From JAYVJH01 sp043777595 (lineage in GTDB: Bacteria > Bacteroidota > Bacteroidia > Cytophagales > Spirosomataceae): DNA of 64,000 nucleotides. This document shows positions 41,212 to 50,051 of the stretch, one piece after another (position 1 is the stretch's first letter; each line of letters starts with the position of its first letter). The position numbers were made by a program, and so were the translations under genes. Under the pieces are notes generated by a model. It saw only the letters and a program-made list of their open reading frames with translations, had not been told where the DNA came from and did not search any database. The DNA is taken from the NCBI GenBank assembly GCA_043777595.1, contig JAYWHT010000101.1, forward strand, positions 1 to 64,000. Reading direction: 5' to 3'.

Positions 41212-43512
41212 ATGAAAAAAATAAATAAACAGCAGCCCCAAAACAGAGGGCAAAAGCCTAAAAAACAAGCCGTATCGTTTATCGAAGAATTAAAGTCGGA
41301 GGTAACAGCGTTTTTTGAAATCAATAGCGAAATCAGTTTTAAGTTAGACGAGATTTATGAGCATTTTGATGCCCAAGACCCCAAATTAAAAATAATTATT
41401 GCAGGATTGTTGGAAGAACTACGAGCTGACGGTCAAATAGCTAAAAATATTGGTGGCCAGTACCGTGCCGATAAAAGTATGTTTCAGCTGATTGGTAAAG
41501 TAGAACACGTCAATAAAAACTATGCCTTTGTAGTCATTGACGGACAGGAAGACGTATGGGTCAGTACCGAAGACTTGAAAAGTGCCATTGATGGCGATAC
41601 CGTCCAAGTCGTCGTGTTCAGCGATTTTAGGAGCAAACGCCGCCGAGAAGGCCGTGTCGAAAAAGTCGTTGAGCGGGGCCGTACTGAGTTGGTCGGTAGT
41701 TTTGAAATGTCGGGTCGCTATCCGTTTGTTGTACCAGACGGTCGCCGTATTTATGACGATATTCTGATAAGAGAAAACAAAACCCTCAATGCTACGGCCA
41801 CCGATAAGGTACTGGTTAAAATCACGCAATGGCCCACACCCTCACGCCGTATGGAGGGCGAAGTGGTTGAGGTGTTGGGCAAAGCAGGTGAGAACAATAC
41901 CGAAATGCACGCTATTTTGGCAGAATTTGGCTTGCCTTATCGGTTCTCGGTAGCACTCGAAGCGGAGGCCAATCTGATACCCGATATGATTTCGGAAGAA
42001 GAAATTGCCAAACGTAGAGATATGCGGGATACGCTCACCTTTACGATAGACCCTGCCGATGCCAAAGATTTTGACGATGCGCTTTCGGTGCAGTTTCTCG
42101 AAAATGGAAACTATGAAATCGGTATTCATATTGCCGATGTGTCGCACTACATTCAGCCCAATACCAATCTCGAACGAGAAGCCTACGCCCGTGCTACCTC
42201 TGTTTATTTGGTGGATAGAACAGTACCGATGTTGCCCGAAAAAATATCAAATAATCTTTGCTCGCTCCGCCCCAACGAAGACAAATTGACGTTTTCGGCA
42301 GTATTTGAAATAAACGACAATGCCAAGATAGTAAAAGAATGGTTTGGCCGAACAGTTATTCATTCAGATAAAAGATATAGCTACGAAGAAGCACAGGCAG
42401 AGCTTGACAGTTATCAGTTATCAGAAAATAATAACTCAAAACTAATTGCCGCTCTTGTTTTGCTCAATACCCTTGCGCTCAAAATGCGTGCAGAACGATT
42501 TGCAAAAGGGGCTATTAACTTTGAAACGGTTGAGGTAAAGTTTAGATTAGACGAAGCTGGCAAACCGCTGGGCGTATATCAAAAAGTACGAAAAGATAGC
42601 AATAAACTCATCGAAGAATTTATGCTATTGGCCAATAAGCGGGTGGCGGAGTTTGTCTATAACAAGTCTCGAAATAAAACTACTCCCAATACCATGGTGT
42701 ATCGGGTACACGAAGAGCCAAATATTGAAAAACTACGCACCTTTGCCGCTTTTGCCAATAAGTTGGGCTATAAAATGAAAGTCGAAAACGACAAAGAAGC
42801 CCCCAAAGCCCTCAACGAACTACTGGCCAATATTGAAGGCAAACCCGAACAAAATATATTAGAACAGCTCGCCGTCAGAACAATGGCAAAAGCCCGCTAC
42901 ACGACCGAAGACCTGGGGCATTTTGGTTTGGCATTTCGTCGCTATTCACACTTTACGTCGCCTATTCGCCGTTACCCAGACGTGATGGCGCACCGACTGC
43001 TGCAGCATTATATAGACGGCAAACCATCGCCCGATACGGCTTGGTACGAGGCCGCCTGCAAGCAGTCGTCTGAACGAGAAAAAATGGCCTCTGATGCCGA
43101 GCGGGCTTCGATTAAGTACAAACAAGTCGAATTTATGTCGCTCATGGACCCCGAACGTGTGTGGGACGGTGTGATTTCGGGCGTGGCAGAGTTTGGTATT
43201 TTTGTAGAAATAAAAGAAACAAGTTGCGAGGGAATGATACGAATGACCGACCTCAAAGACGATTTTTATGAATACGACAAAGCCAACTACCGCATCGTAG
43301 GCCAGCGTAGCAAGCGTATGTTTACCTTTGGCGATGCCGTTAAGGTACGAGTAAAAGACACCAACATGGCTCGCCGAAGTATGGACTTGTCGCTTGTTGA
43401 GGGTGTTTCGAGACGGAACGTTGAAGCGACTCGCAATGAAAAAAATAGACGGCGAAATATAGATACGAACCGCAAAACAGATAAACAGAAAAATATAAAG
43501 TTAAGAAAGTAA
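41212..43512 (+). CDS. rnr: Ribonuclease R
   Basis: 766 residues from the ATG at 41212 (MKKINKQQPQNRG); the nine codons upstream look non-coding. A basic N-terminus is followed by a winged-helix region (FEINSEISFKLDEIYEHFDAQDPKLK), cold-shock-like domains, and the RNB catalytic block FTIDPADAKDFDDALSV with the metal-binding Asp residues, HIADVSHYIQPN, and AYARATSVYLVDRTVPMLPEKISNNLCSL. The S1 domain (DGVISGVAEFGIFVEIKETSCEGMI) and a basic tail end the protein. RNase R degrades structured RNA 3' to 5'. Confidence 0.96.
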   Translation: MKKINKQQPQNRGQKPKKQAVSFIEELKSEVTAFFEINSEISFKLDEIYEHFDAQDPKLKIIIAGLLEELRADGQIAKNIGGQYRADKSMFQLIGKVEHVNKNYAFVVIDGQEDVWVSTEDLKSAIDGDTVQVVVFSDFRSKRRREGRVEKVVERGRTELVGSFEMSGRYPFVVPDGRRIYDDILIRENKTLNATATDKVLVKITQWPTPSRRMEGEVVEVLGKAGENNTEMHAILAEFGLPYRFSVALEAEANLIPDMISEEEIAKRRDMRDTLTFTIDPADAKDFDDALSVQFLENGNYEIGIHIADVSHYIQPNTNLEREAYARATSVYLVDRTVPMLPEKISNNLCSLRPNEDKLTFSAVFEINDNAKIVKEWFGRTVIHSDKRYSYEEAQAELDSYQLSENNNSKLIAALVLLNTLALKMRAERFAKGAINFETVEVKFRLDEAGKPLGVYQKVRKDSNKLIEEFMLLANKRVAEFVYNKSRNKTTPNTMVYRVHEEPNIEKLRTFAAFANKLGYKMKVENDKEAPKALNELLANIEGKPEQNILEQLAVRTMAKARYTTEDLGHFGLAFRRYSHFTSPIRRYPDVMAHRLLQHYIDGKPSPDTAWYEAACKQSSEREKMASDAERASIKYKQVEFMSLMDPERVWDGVISGVAEFGIFVEIKETSCEGMIRMTDLKDDFYEYDKANYRIVGQRSKRMFTFGDAVKVRVKDTNMARRSMDLSLVEGVSRRNVEATRNEKNRRRNIDTNRKTDKQKNIKLRK

Positions 43513-43570
43513 GTGCTAACGCACAATTAAGAATTAAGTACATATTGAAAAGTAATACGGTATTTTAATT

Positions 43571-43640
43571 CTGATAACTTACTGATTCACAGCATTGTAC
43601 TTAACTCATGACACCGTGCCACATACTCACGACTATTTAA
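43571..43640. repeat. Dispersed intergenic repeat, copy C
   Basis: CTGATAACTTACTGATTCACAGC, spacer, TTAACTCATGACACC, spacer, ATACTCACGACTATTT; the same order and spacing as copy A with about a dozen scattered differences. Confidence 0.7.
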
Positions 43641-43642
43641 AA

Positions 43643-43760
43643 AAATAACACCGTAGGTGTGTACTGTTTGTAGTAGTAGTAGTAATATTTAAAATGAGTA
43701 ATCGAATAGTAAAGCCCCAGCGGGGCGGCCTGTTGACAAGTGACGCATAAGTGCCATTAT
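43643..43760. repeat. Two short hairpin-type repeat elements
   Basis: ACACCGTAGGTGTGTACTGTTTGTAG (43647-43672, an internal ACACC/GGTGT pair) and GCCCCAGCGGGGCGGCCTGTTGACA (43714-43738, an internal GCCCC/GGGGC pair) share the plan: GC hairpin, spacer, CTGTT(T/G). This looks like the short hairpin repeats commonly scattered between Bacteroidota genes. The 499-bp gap between rnr and the aminotransferase otherwise holds copy C and a gene remnant. Confidence 0.5.
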
Positions 43761-43804
43761 ATTGTTTTTTTGCTGCTGCTATCGCTGTTGCGAACCGTCA
43801 ATAA

Positions 43805-43960
43805 ATGAAGATTGCGCTCAAAGAATTATGGGAAACATCTATCAATTTGAAAATATTAAAGAAAGCAGTAATTTCAGAAAACGAAAAACTATTAGACGAG
43901 TCTCGTCAGTTAATAGCTATTTTTACCAAAAGTACTGCCACCGCTGCCCAATCAGATTGA
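43805..43960 (+). pseudogene. Remnant of a four-helix-bundle (S23-type) protein gene, C-terminal part
   Basis: A 51-codon frame reading MKIALKELWETSINLKILKKAVISENEKLLDESRQLIAIFTKS. This resembles the C-terminal two helices of the S23/four-helix-bundle family found widely in Bacteroidota, in which KMxIALKExxET-xWLKLL and LLxExxELIxIF are conserved. A stop codon directly precedes the ATG and the first half of the family is missing, so this is probably a 5'-truncated relic. Short length limits certainty. Confidence 0.45.
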
Positions 43961-44011
43961 AAGAAATACTTTTACATTTTACATTTTGCAGTTTATCTGT
44001 TTTGCGGTTTT

Positions 44012-45061
44012 ATGATAACATTTTACCCCGGCCCTTCAAAAATATACCCAGCAGTCGAAGGCTACTTACAAGATGCTTTCAAAACGGGAGTGCTGAGCCT
44101 CAATCACCGAAGTACGGCCTTTATGGACATCGTGCGGCAGACGATAGACTTGTTGCACCAAAAATTAAATATTCCTGTCGATTATAGCGTTTATTTTACT
44201 TCTTCGGCTACCGAATGTTGGGAAATCGTAGCTCAATCATTGACCCAAAACCAAAGTACACACTTTTATAACGGTGCATTTGGCCAGAAATGGTTTGAAT
44301 ATGCAGATAAATTGGTGAGCCACGCACAAGGTCATCGTTTTGAAATTGAGTCGTTGTTTTCTGATAGTTTTGTGTCCAATATAAAGTCAGAAATAATTTG
44401 CTTGACTCACAACGAAACTTCAAACGGCACTTTTATTTCAACCGATATTTTACAAAAAATCAGAAAAAACACAGATGCGCTCATCGCCATTGATGCTACA
44501 TCGTCGTTGGGTGGTGTAGTTTTAGATTGGCAACTGGCCGATGTTTGGTTTGCTTCGGTTCAAAAATGTTTGGGACTTCCTGCTGGCATGGGCATCATGG
44601 TTTGTTCGCCTACTGCACTGGTTCGAGCAACTCAAATCAACGACCGACAGTATTACAATAGTTTACTTTTTATAGATGACAATTTTAAGAAACACCAAAC
44701 CCACTACACACCCAACACGCTTGCTATTTATTTGTTAATGAGAACATTAGATAATATTGACAACATTGCTGACATTGATTTGATAACAACTAAAAGAGCG
44801 GCAGATTGGTATAAATTCATAGAAACCCAGACCGATTGGCAGCTACTGATTCAAAACCCTGCGGTGCGGTCGCCTACGGTGATAGCTGTGAGTGGAACAG
44901 AACAACAAGTAAAGGCAATGAAACAAAAATGTGCTAAGGCCGACATCGTTTTGGGCAATGGTTACGGTCATTGGCAAGCCAATAGTTTCAGAATAGCAAA
45001 CTTTCCGGCCATCGAAAGTTGGGAAATAGAAAAATTGATGGCAATTTTGAACAAAAATTAG
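44012..45061 (+). CDS. Class V aminotransferase (phosphoserine/alanine-glyoxylate type)
   Basis: 349 residues of the PLP fold type I, class V. N-terminal FYPGPSKIYPAVEGYL and LNHRSTAFMDI are typical of SerC/alanine-glyoxylate aminotransferases. FTSSATECWEIV binds the cofactor phosphate, LIAIDATSSLGGVVLDW holds the Asp pairing with the PLP nitrogen, and VWFASVQKCLGLPAGMGIMV has the Schiff-base Lys. The C-terminal small domain ends GHWQANSFRIANFPAIESWEIEKL. Substrate could be phosphoserine; no serA neighbour supports this. The MarC gene follows after 3 bp, so both are probably in one operon. Confidence 0.82.
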   Translation: MITFYPGPSKIYPAVEGYLQDAFKTGVLSLNHRSTAFMDIVRQTIDLLHQKLNIPVDYSVYFTSSATECWEIVAQSLTQNQSTHFYNGAFGQKWFEYADKLVSHAQGHRFEIESLFSDSFVSNIKSEIICLTHNETSNGTFISTDILQKIRKNTDALIAIDATSSLGGVVLDWQLADVWFASVQKCLGLPAGMGIMVCSPTALVRATQINDRQYYNSLLFIDDNFKKHQTHYTPNTLAIYLLMRTLDNIDNIADIDLITTKRAADWYKFIETQTDWQLLIQNPAVRSPTVIAVSGTEQQVKAMKQKCAKADIVLGNGYGHWQANSFRIANFPAIESWEIEKLMAILNKN

Positions 45062-45064
45062 AAT

Positions 45065-45631
45065 ATGATATTTAGAGATATACTTTCGGTTGCACTCATT
45101 TTATTTTCGGTTATCGATATTTTGGGGGCGATTCCCGTAATTATTGACATCAGACAAAAAGCAGGGGCGATAGATGCCACCAAAGCCACGCTTGTTGCTG
45201 GCGGCCTGATGCTGGCTTTTTTGTATTTGGGAAAAGAAATCTTGAAACTTTTTGGGGTTGATATTGCTTCTTTTGCAGTAGCTGGTGCGTTGGTTATCTT
45301 CTTGATTGGGTTAGAAATGACATTAGGCCGCAATATTTTCAAACATGACGATACACACAGCAGCGCAACATCGATAGTACCGATTGCATTTCCGATTATA
45401 GCTGGTGCAGGAACGATGACGACCATTTTGTCGCTCAAGTCGACTTATGACGAACTGACGATAGTGGCTGGTATATTGATAAATTTGGTACTGGTTTATG
45501 CCGTACTGCGGTCGTCGGTCTGGATAGAATCCAAAATTGGTAATGCTGGTACAGATGTATTGCGTAAAGTTTTTGGGCTAATCTTGATTGCTATTTCTGT
45601 CAAATTATTCAAAACCAATTTGGTGCTTTAA
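45065..45631 (+). CDS. MarC family integral membrane protein
   Basis: 188 residues, about six membrane helices. ALILFSVIDILGAIPVIIDIRQKAGAID and PIAFPIIAGAGTMTTILSL are diagnostic of the MarC/UPF0056 family. Function is unclear, as MarC is not responsible for multiple antibiotic resistance despite its name. It starts 3 bp after the aminotransferase stop. Confidence 0.9.
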   Translation: MIFRDILSVALILFSVIDILGAIPVIIDIRQKAGAIDATKATLVAGGLMLAFLYLGKEILKLFGVDIASFAVAGALVIFLIGLEMTLGRNIFKHDDTHSSATSIVPIAFPIIAGAGTMTTILSLKSTYDELTIVAGILINLVLVYAVLRSSVWIESKIGNAGTDVLRKVFGLILIAISVKLFKTNLVL

Positions 45632-45685
45632 CGACTGTACTGGCCAAGCACTCATAATTTATAACTCTACATTCTTAACTATAAA

Positions 45686-46153
45686 ATGCAACCCTTAGAC
45701 TGCCTCAATCAAGTAGCCCAATTTCATGCTACTTTCAAACATCCCATTTTACCAACTCCCCAAATACCGTCAGCCGACCGTTGTAAACTGCGGGTGTCGC
45801 TCATTGCCGAAGAACTCAAAGAACTCGAAGAAGGCATTGCCAATCAAGACATTGTAGAAATAGCCGATGCGCTGGCCGACATTCAGTATGTGTTGGCAGG
45901 GGCGATTTTAGAGTTTGGACTGGGTGATAAATTCAGGGCATTGTTTGATGAAGTGCAACGCTCAAACATGAGCAAAGCCTGCAACACCATAGCCGAAGCC
46001 GAAGCCACAATAGCACATTACACAACCAAAGGCGATACTTGCTACTATAAACAAGACGGAGATAAGTACTTAGTTTACAGAACGTCTGACAACAAAACGC
46101 TCAAATCTGTGGCTTATTCACCTGCTGACTTGGCGATGATTGTTAATTCTTAG
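45686..46153 (+). CDS. MazG-like all-alpha NTP pyrophosphohydrolase
   Basis: 155 residues. RVSLIAEELKELEEGIANQDIVEIADALADIQYVLAGAI shows the paired metal-binding ExxE...ExxD pattern of MazG/dUTPase-like all-alpha NTP-PPases, here in the form seen in short Bacteroidota 'phosphoribosyl-ATP pyrophosphohydrolase-like' proteins. The C-terminal part (KGDTCYYKQDGDKYLVYRTSD) is beta-rich. It may hydrolyse non-canonical NTPs. It follows MarC by 54 bp on the same strand and may be the last gene of that operon. Confidence 0.85.
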   Translation: MQPLDCLNQVAQFHATFKHPILPTPQIPSADRCKLRVSLIAEELKELEEGIANQDIVEIADALADIQYVLAGAILEFGLGDKFRALFDEVQRSNMSKACNTIAEAEATIAHYTTKGDTCYYKQDGDKYLVYRTSDNKTLKSVAYSPADLAMIVNS

Positions 46154-46155
46154 AG

Positions 46156-49100
46156 CTATACCCTACTTTGTATATTAGACTTTTTCGGGGCCGTGGTCAA
46201 ATTTTTCGACAAATACAAATACACAGCTGGAATAACATATAGCGTAAGCGCAGTCGAAAACAACATACCACCCACTACCGCTATGCCCATCGAAACACGG
46301 CTTTCGGCACCATTGCCTAATGCCAATGCAATAGGCAAAATACCCAAAACGGTACACAAACTTGTCATCAAGATTGGTCTAAAACGTGCGGCGGCGGCGG
46401 CTTTAATGGCTTCGGTTTTGGATAGTCCCGCCTCTTTTTTCTGATTGGCAAATTCTACTATCAAAATCCCGTTTTTGGTAACGAGTCCGATAAGCGTAAT
46501 GATACCGATTTGGCTAAAAATATTCAGCGTTTGCCCAAAATCCCAGAGCGACAACAACGCCCCACAAACGGCCAACGGCACAGTCAATAAAATAATAATA
46601 GGGTCGATAAAACTCTCAAACTGTGCGGCCAATATCAAATAAATCAAAATTAGGGCTAAGGCAAAGGCAAAGAGCAGGCTTGATGAACTTTCCTTAAACT
46701 CACGAGAAGAGCCATCGAGTGCGGTCGTGTAGGTATCGTCCAATACAGTTTTGGCAATAGTTTCCATTTCTTTTATGCCGTCGCCGAGCGTGTAGCCTTT
46801 GGCCAAACCTGCCGATACTGTGGCCGAGGTTGCTCTGTTAAATCTAAATAGTTGGGGCGGTGAACTTTGTTCTGATAATTTTACCAAGTTATCGAGTTGT
46901 ATGAGTTCGCCGATGTTGTTTTTTACATACAACGACTTCAAGTCCATGATGTCGTTACGGTCGCTACGGTCGATTTGACCAATAACTTGGTATTGTTTTC
47001 CATTCATCAAAAAATACCCAAATCGGCGACCGCTCAGGCCGAGTTGTAGCGTTTGGGCAATGTCCTGAATCGACACTCCCATATTTTGGGCTTTGTCTCG
47101 GTCTATTTCAAGTCTTATTTCAGGTTTTGTAAATTTTAAGTTTACGTCATTGCCTTGCAAGATTGTACTTTCGCCTACTTTTTTGATAAACTCTGGTAAT
47201 ATTTTGCGTAGTTTTTCATAACTCGAAGTCTGAATCACAAACTGCACAGGCAATGCTGACCCTCGCTGACCTGTCTGAATGGTTTGGTCTTGAATTACAA
47301 ATATTTTGGCACTACTCATGGCCTTGGTCTGGGTCTGCACGGCCTCGGCAAGCTGCATTTGGGTTCGTTGTCGGTCTTTTGGGTCGTTGAGTACTATTCT
47401 CACAAAACCCGTATTAGTGGCATTGGTCGCAAAACCTGGGGCGGTGATGGTAATGAGGGCCGTTCGCTCGTTGTCTTTTATTTCGTCGCCTACTACCTTA
47501 CCGATTTGTTGTAAATATTGATCAGTAAAATTAAAAGTTGAGCCTTCTTGCATCGTTACACTCACTCGAAGCGAGCGGCGATCTTCCATGGGTGCAAGTT
47601 CTGAGGGTATGGCATTGGTTTTGAACAATAAAACCACAATACCCACAAAACCAATCAGTAAGCACCAAGCCAACCAACGAACTTTTAAGAAACTAAGCAA
47701 CGATGATTCGTAAGCGTTATTCAACCAGACAAAAAACGGCTCGGTAACTCTATAAAACCACGGCTGTTTGCTTTGGTGTTTGAGCATTTTGGAAGCCAAC
47801 ATAGGCGTAAGCGTGAGCGACACAAAAGCCGAAATAACAACCGAACCCGCCACAACGATACCAAACTCACGAAACAATCGGCCTGTAAGCCCTTGTAAAA
47901 AGATAATAGGCAAGAAAACCGCCGCCAGTGTAACGGTCGTAGAAATAATGGCAAAATAAATTTCTTGAGAACCACTCAGCGCTGCCTGCCAAGGTGTTTG
48001 TCCTTCTTCGATTTTAGAATAAATATTTTCGAGTACCACAATGGCATCGTCCACCACTAAGCCAATCGACAGCACTATACCCAATAAGGTCAGTACATTG
48101 ATAGAAAAACCAGAAACATACATCAAGAAAAACACCCCAATCAACGAAACAGGAATAGCCGTTAGCGGAATAATAGTACTACGCCAGTCTCTCAAAAATA
48201 AAAATATAATTAAGGCTACGAGGCCAAAAGCCAAAATAATTGTTTCTTCAACTTCTGAGATAGACCGCCGCACAAACGTTGTTTGGTCGAAGCCAATGGC
48301 AATCGTAACGTCGGCAGGTATATCTTTTTTTATTTGTTCTATTCGTTTCAATACTTGGTCAGTAATGGCTATTTGATTAGCCCCAGGCTGCGGCACTACT
48401 GCCACACCGACCATTGTTACACCGTCTCGCCGCATGAGTGTACGCTCGTTTTCGGGGGCGAGTTCGGCTCGGCCTACGTCCTGAAACTTGACGACACGGT
48501 CGGCTTCTTCTTTGACAATGAGGTTGTTAAAGTCAAAAACTGTCTGCAAACGTCCCATCGTTCTGACGGTAAGTTCTGTGGCTGCGCCTTCGATAGAGCC
48601 AGAGGGTAGCTCAATATTTTGTTTGGTCAGAGCGTTGAGAACATCAATAGCCGTGAGCCGATAGGAGGCCAGCTTGACGGGGTCAATCCAGAGGCGCATT
48701 GCAAATTTTTTCTCCCCCCAAATCTGAATCGAACTCACGCCTGGTATCGTTTGTAGTCGTTCTTTAATGAGACGGTCGGCTATGTCGGTCGTTTCGAGCA
48801 GTGAGCGTTTATCGCTTTTGACGTTCAAGAAAAATATCGGTTGCGAGTCTGCATCAGCTTTGGCCACAACGGGCGGGTCGATGTCTCGGGGTAGCTGGCC
48901 CAATGAGCGAGAAACTCTATCACGAACGTCGTTGGCGGCAGTTTCCAAATCGACATCAAGCCCAAACTCTACCGTAATCGAGCTACGACCATCTCGACTT
49001 GACGAACTCAGCGTTCTGATTCCTGCAATGCCATTGATAGATTCTTCGAGCGGCTCTGTGATTTGCGACTCAATAATTTCGGCATTTGCCCCTGTATATG

Positions 49101-49251
49101 AAGTAGTTACGTTTATAACTGGCGGATCGACACTTGGGTATTCACGTACACCCAAATACGAAAAGCCAATTAGCCCAAAAATAATAATAAGCAACGACAT
49201 CACGACCGCCAAAACGGGCCGCTTGATACTGGTTGTTGAGAGTGAAGCCAT
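46156..49251 (-). CDS. RND-family (HAE1/AcrB-like) efflux transporter permease
   Basis: 1031 residues, usual for AcrB-type pumps. N-terminal SIKRPVLAVVMSLLIIIFGLIGFSYL, then REYPSVDPPVINVTTSYTGANAEIIESQITEPLEE. Helix 4 VLTLLGIVLSIGLVVDDAIVVLENI contains the proton-relay Asp pair, and LTGRLFREFGIVVAGSVVISAFVSLTLTPMLAS follows. The second half repeats the plan (LIGLVTKNGILIVEFANQ). It exports drugs, lipids or other compounds in a tripartite complex. The adaptor lies upstream on the same strand, separated by a PIN toxin-antitoxin pair. No outer-membrane TolC gene is seen adjacent. Confidence 0.95.
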   Translation of the reverse strand: MASLSTTSIKRPVLAVVMSLLIIIFGLIGFSYLGVREYPSVDPPVINVTTSYTGANAEIIESQITEPLEESINGIAGIRTLSSSSRDGRSSITVEFGLDVDLETAANDVRDRVSRSLGQLPRDIDPPVVAKADADSQPIFFLNVKSDKRSLLETTDIADRLIKERLQTIPGVSSIQIWGEKKFAMRLWIDPVKLASYRLTAIDVLNALTKQNIELPSGSIEGAATELTVRTMGRLQTVFDFNNLIVKEEADRVVKFQDVGRAELAPENERTLMRRDGVTMVGVAVVPQPGANQIAITDQVLKRIEQIKKDIPADVTIAIGFDQTTFVRRSISEVEETIILAFGLVALIIFLFLRDWRSTIIPLTAIPVSLIGVFFLMYVSGFSINVLTLLGIVLSIGLVVDDAIVVLENIYSKIEEGQTPWQAALSGSQEIYFAIISTTVTLAAVFLPIIFLQGLTGRLFREFGIVVAGSVVISAFVSLTLTPMLASKMLKHQSKQPWFYRVTEPFFVWLNNAYESSLLSFLKVRWLAWCLLIGFVGIVVLLFKTNAIPSELAPMEDRRSLRVSVTMQEGSTFNFTDQYLQQIGKVVGDEIKDNERTALITITAPGFATNATNTGFVRIVLNDPKDRQRTQMQLAEAVQTQTKAMSSAKIFVIQDQTIQTGQRGSALPVQFVIQTSSYEKLRKILPEFIKKVGESTILQGNDVNLKFTKPEIRLEIDRDKAQNMGVSIQDIAQTLQLGLSGRRFGYFLMNGKQYQVIGQIDRSDRNDIMDLKSLYVKNNIGELIQLDNLVKLSEQSSPPQLFRFNRATSATVSAGLAKGYTLGDGIKEMETIAKTVLDDTYTTALDGSSREFKESSSSLLFAFALALILIYLILAAQFESFIDPIIILLTVPLAVCGALLSLWDFGQTLNIFSQIGIITLIGLVTKNGILIVEFANQKKEAGLSKTEAIKAAAAARFRPILMTSLCTVLGILPIALALGNGAESRVSMGIAVVGGMLFSTALTLYVIPAVYLYLSKNLTTAPKKSNIQSRV

Positions 49252-49325
49252 CAGAGTTTGTTACTAATTGAATATTAGGAAAATGGACTTAGTTAATGAC
49301 TGTACTACTTCTGCCAAACAGAAAA

Positions 49326-49757
49326 CTATGTAATCAGATAGCTAAAAAATTCAGATTTGAATTCTTGCGGAGTCATAACACTTAAATGAGGAAAATCAAG
49401 GCTTTTGAATATGTTAAAGTCTTTATCGTATGTAATTAAACAATCTGCATTAGTCGAGATAGCTAAGTCCGAAAATTTATTATCTTCGACATCATTCTGA
49501 ATAATATTCCACCGAAAATGAGGTTCAGAAAATATTACGTTATTGGCAGTACACAAGATCTTTAAAATAAAATTTGCTGTACTTTCTGAATAAAAGTCTG
49601 TTAATTTTTCTGCATATTCGAGTAAAATTTCAGTACTAATAACCCATTCAATTTTTTTATCTGCAAATAATTCATACAAAAAAAATTCCTCATTTTTTCT
49701 ATTGATTGTAGCCCTCAGTACATTTGTGTCCATAACTATTGTGGGGCAATTTTTCAT
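49326..49757 (-). CDS. PIN-domain toxin (COG1569-type)
   Basis: 143 residues. TIVMDTNVLRATINRKN, then STEILLEYAEKL and VEDNKFSDLAISTNADCLITYDKDFN keep the acidic residues of the PIN nuclease fold in the order usual for 'putative toxin-antitoxin system toxin component, PIN family'. It starts 4 bp inside the end of the small gene before it (ATGA-type overlap). Visibly A/T-rich relative to the flanking transporter genes, consistent with later acquisition. Confidence 0.85.
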   Translation of the reverse strand: MKNCPTIVMDTNVLRATINRKNEEFFLYELFADKKIEWVISTEILLEYAEKLTDFYSESTANFILKILCTANNVIFSEPHFRWNIIQNDVEDNKFSDLAISTNADCLITYDKDFNIFKSLDFPHLSVMTPQEFKSEFFSYLIT

Positions 49758-49981
49758 ACTTTAGTTCTGTGGTGTTGGTGTCGCAAATTTTCATAATCGA
49801 CGTCAGTTATTTCTTTCTCAATCACAATTTTATCTACTTCTAAAAATAGTTTATCCGAAAAATACTTAACAAGCACGTCTCTTATTTCATAACATTCATC
49901 GTAACTCATTTTTCTATTAAACATTCTTAATAAACTCAATTGAACTTCATTGAGCGGTAATGTCCTAAGTTCATTTTTCAT
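49754..49981 (-). CDS. Putative antitoxin of the COG1569-type toxin
   Basis: 75 residues, mixed charge (NELRTLPLNEVQLSLLRMFNRKMSYDECYEIRDVLVKYFSDKLFLEVDKIV). Small proteins with 'LNEVQLxLLRMF' at the start commonly precede this PIN family in Bacteroidota. No recognised DNA-binding fold is clear. It overlaps the toxin start and sits between the RND adaptor (70 bp upstream) and permease. Confidence 0.72.
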   Translation of the reverse strand: MKNELRTLPLNEVQLSLLRMFNRKMSYDECYEIRDVLVKYFSDKLFLEVDKIVIEKEITDVDYENLRHQHHRTKV

Positions 49982-50051
49982 CGTCCTTGCTATTTAATCA
50001 GTTTCTTACAAATTTATAAATTTCTTGATAACAAAATACTTTATTCAATCT

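Noticed and set aside
43762..44187. 141-codon Cys-rich frame upstream of the aminotransferase
   Set aside because: It overlaps both the four-helix-bundle relic and the start of the aminotransferase in other frames, and has no recognisable domain.
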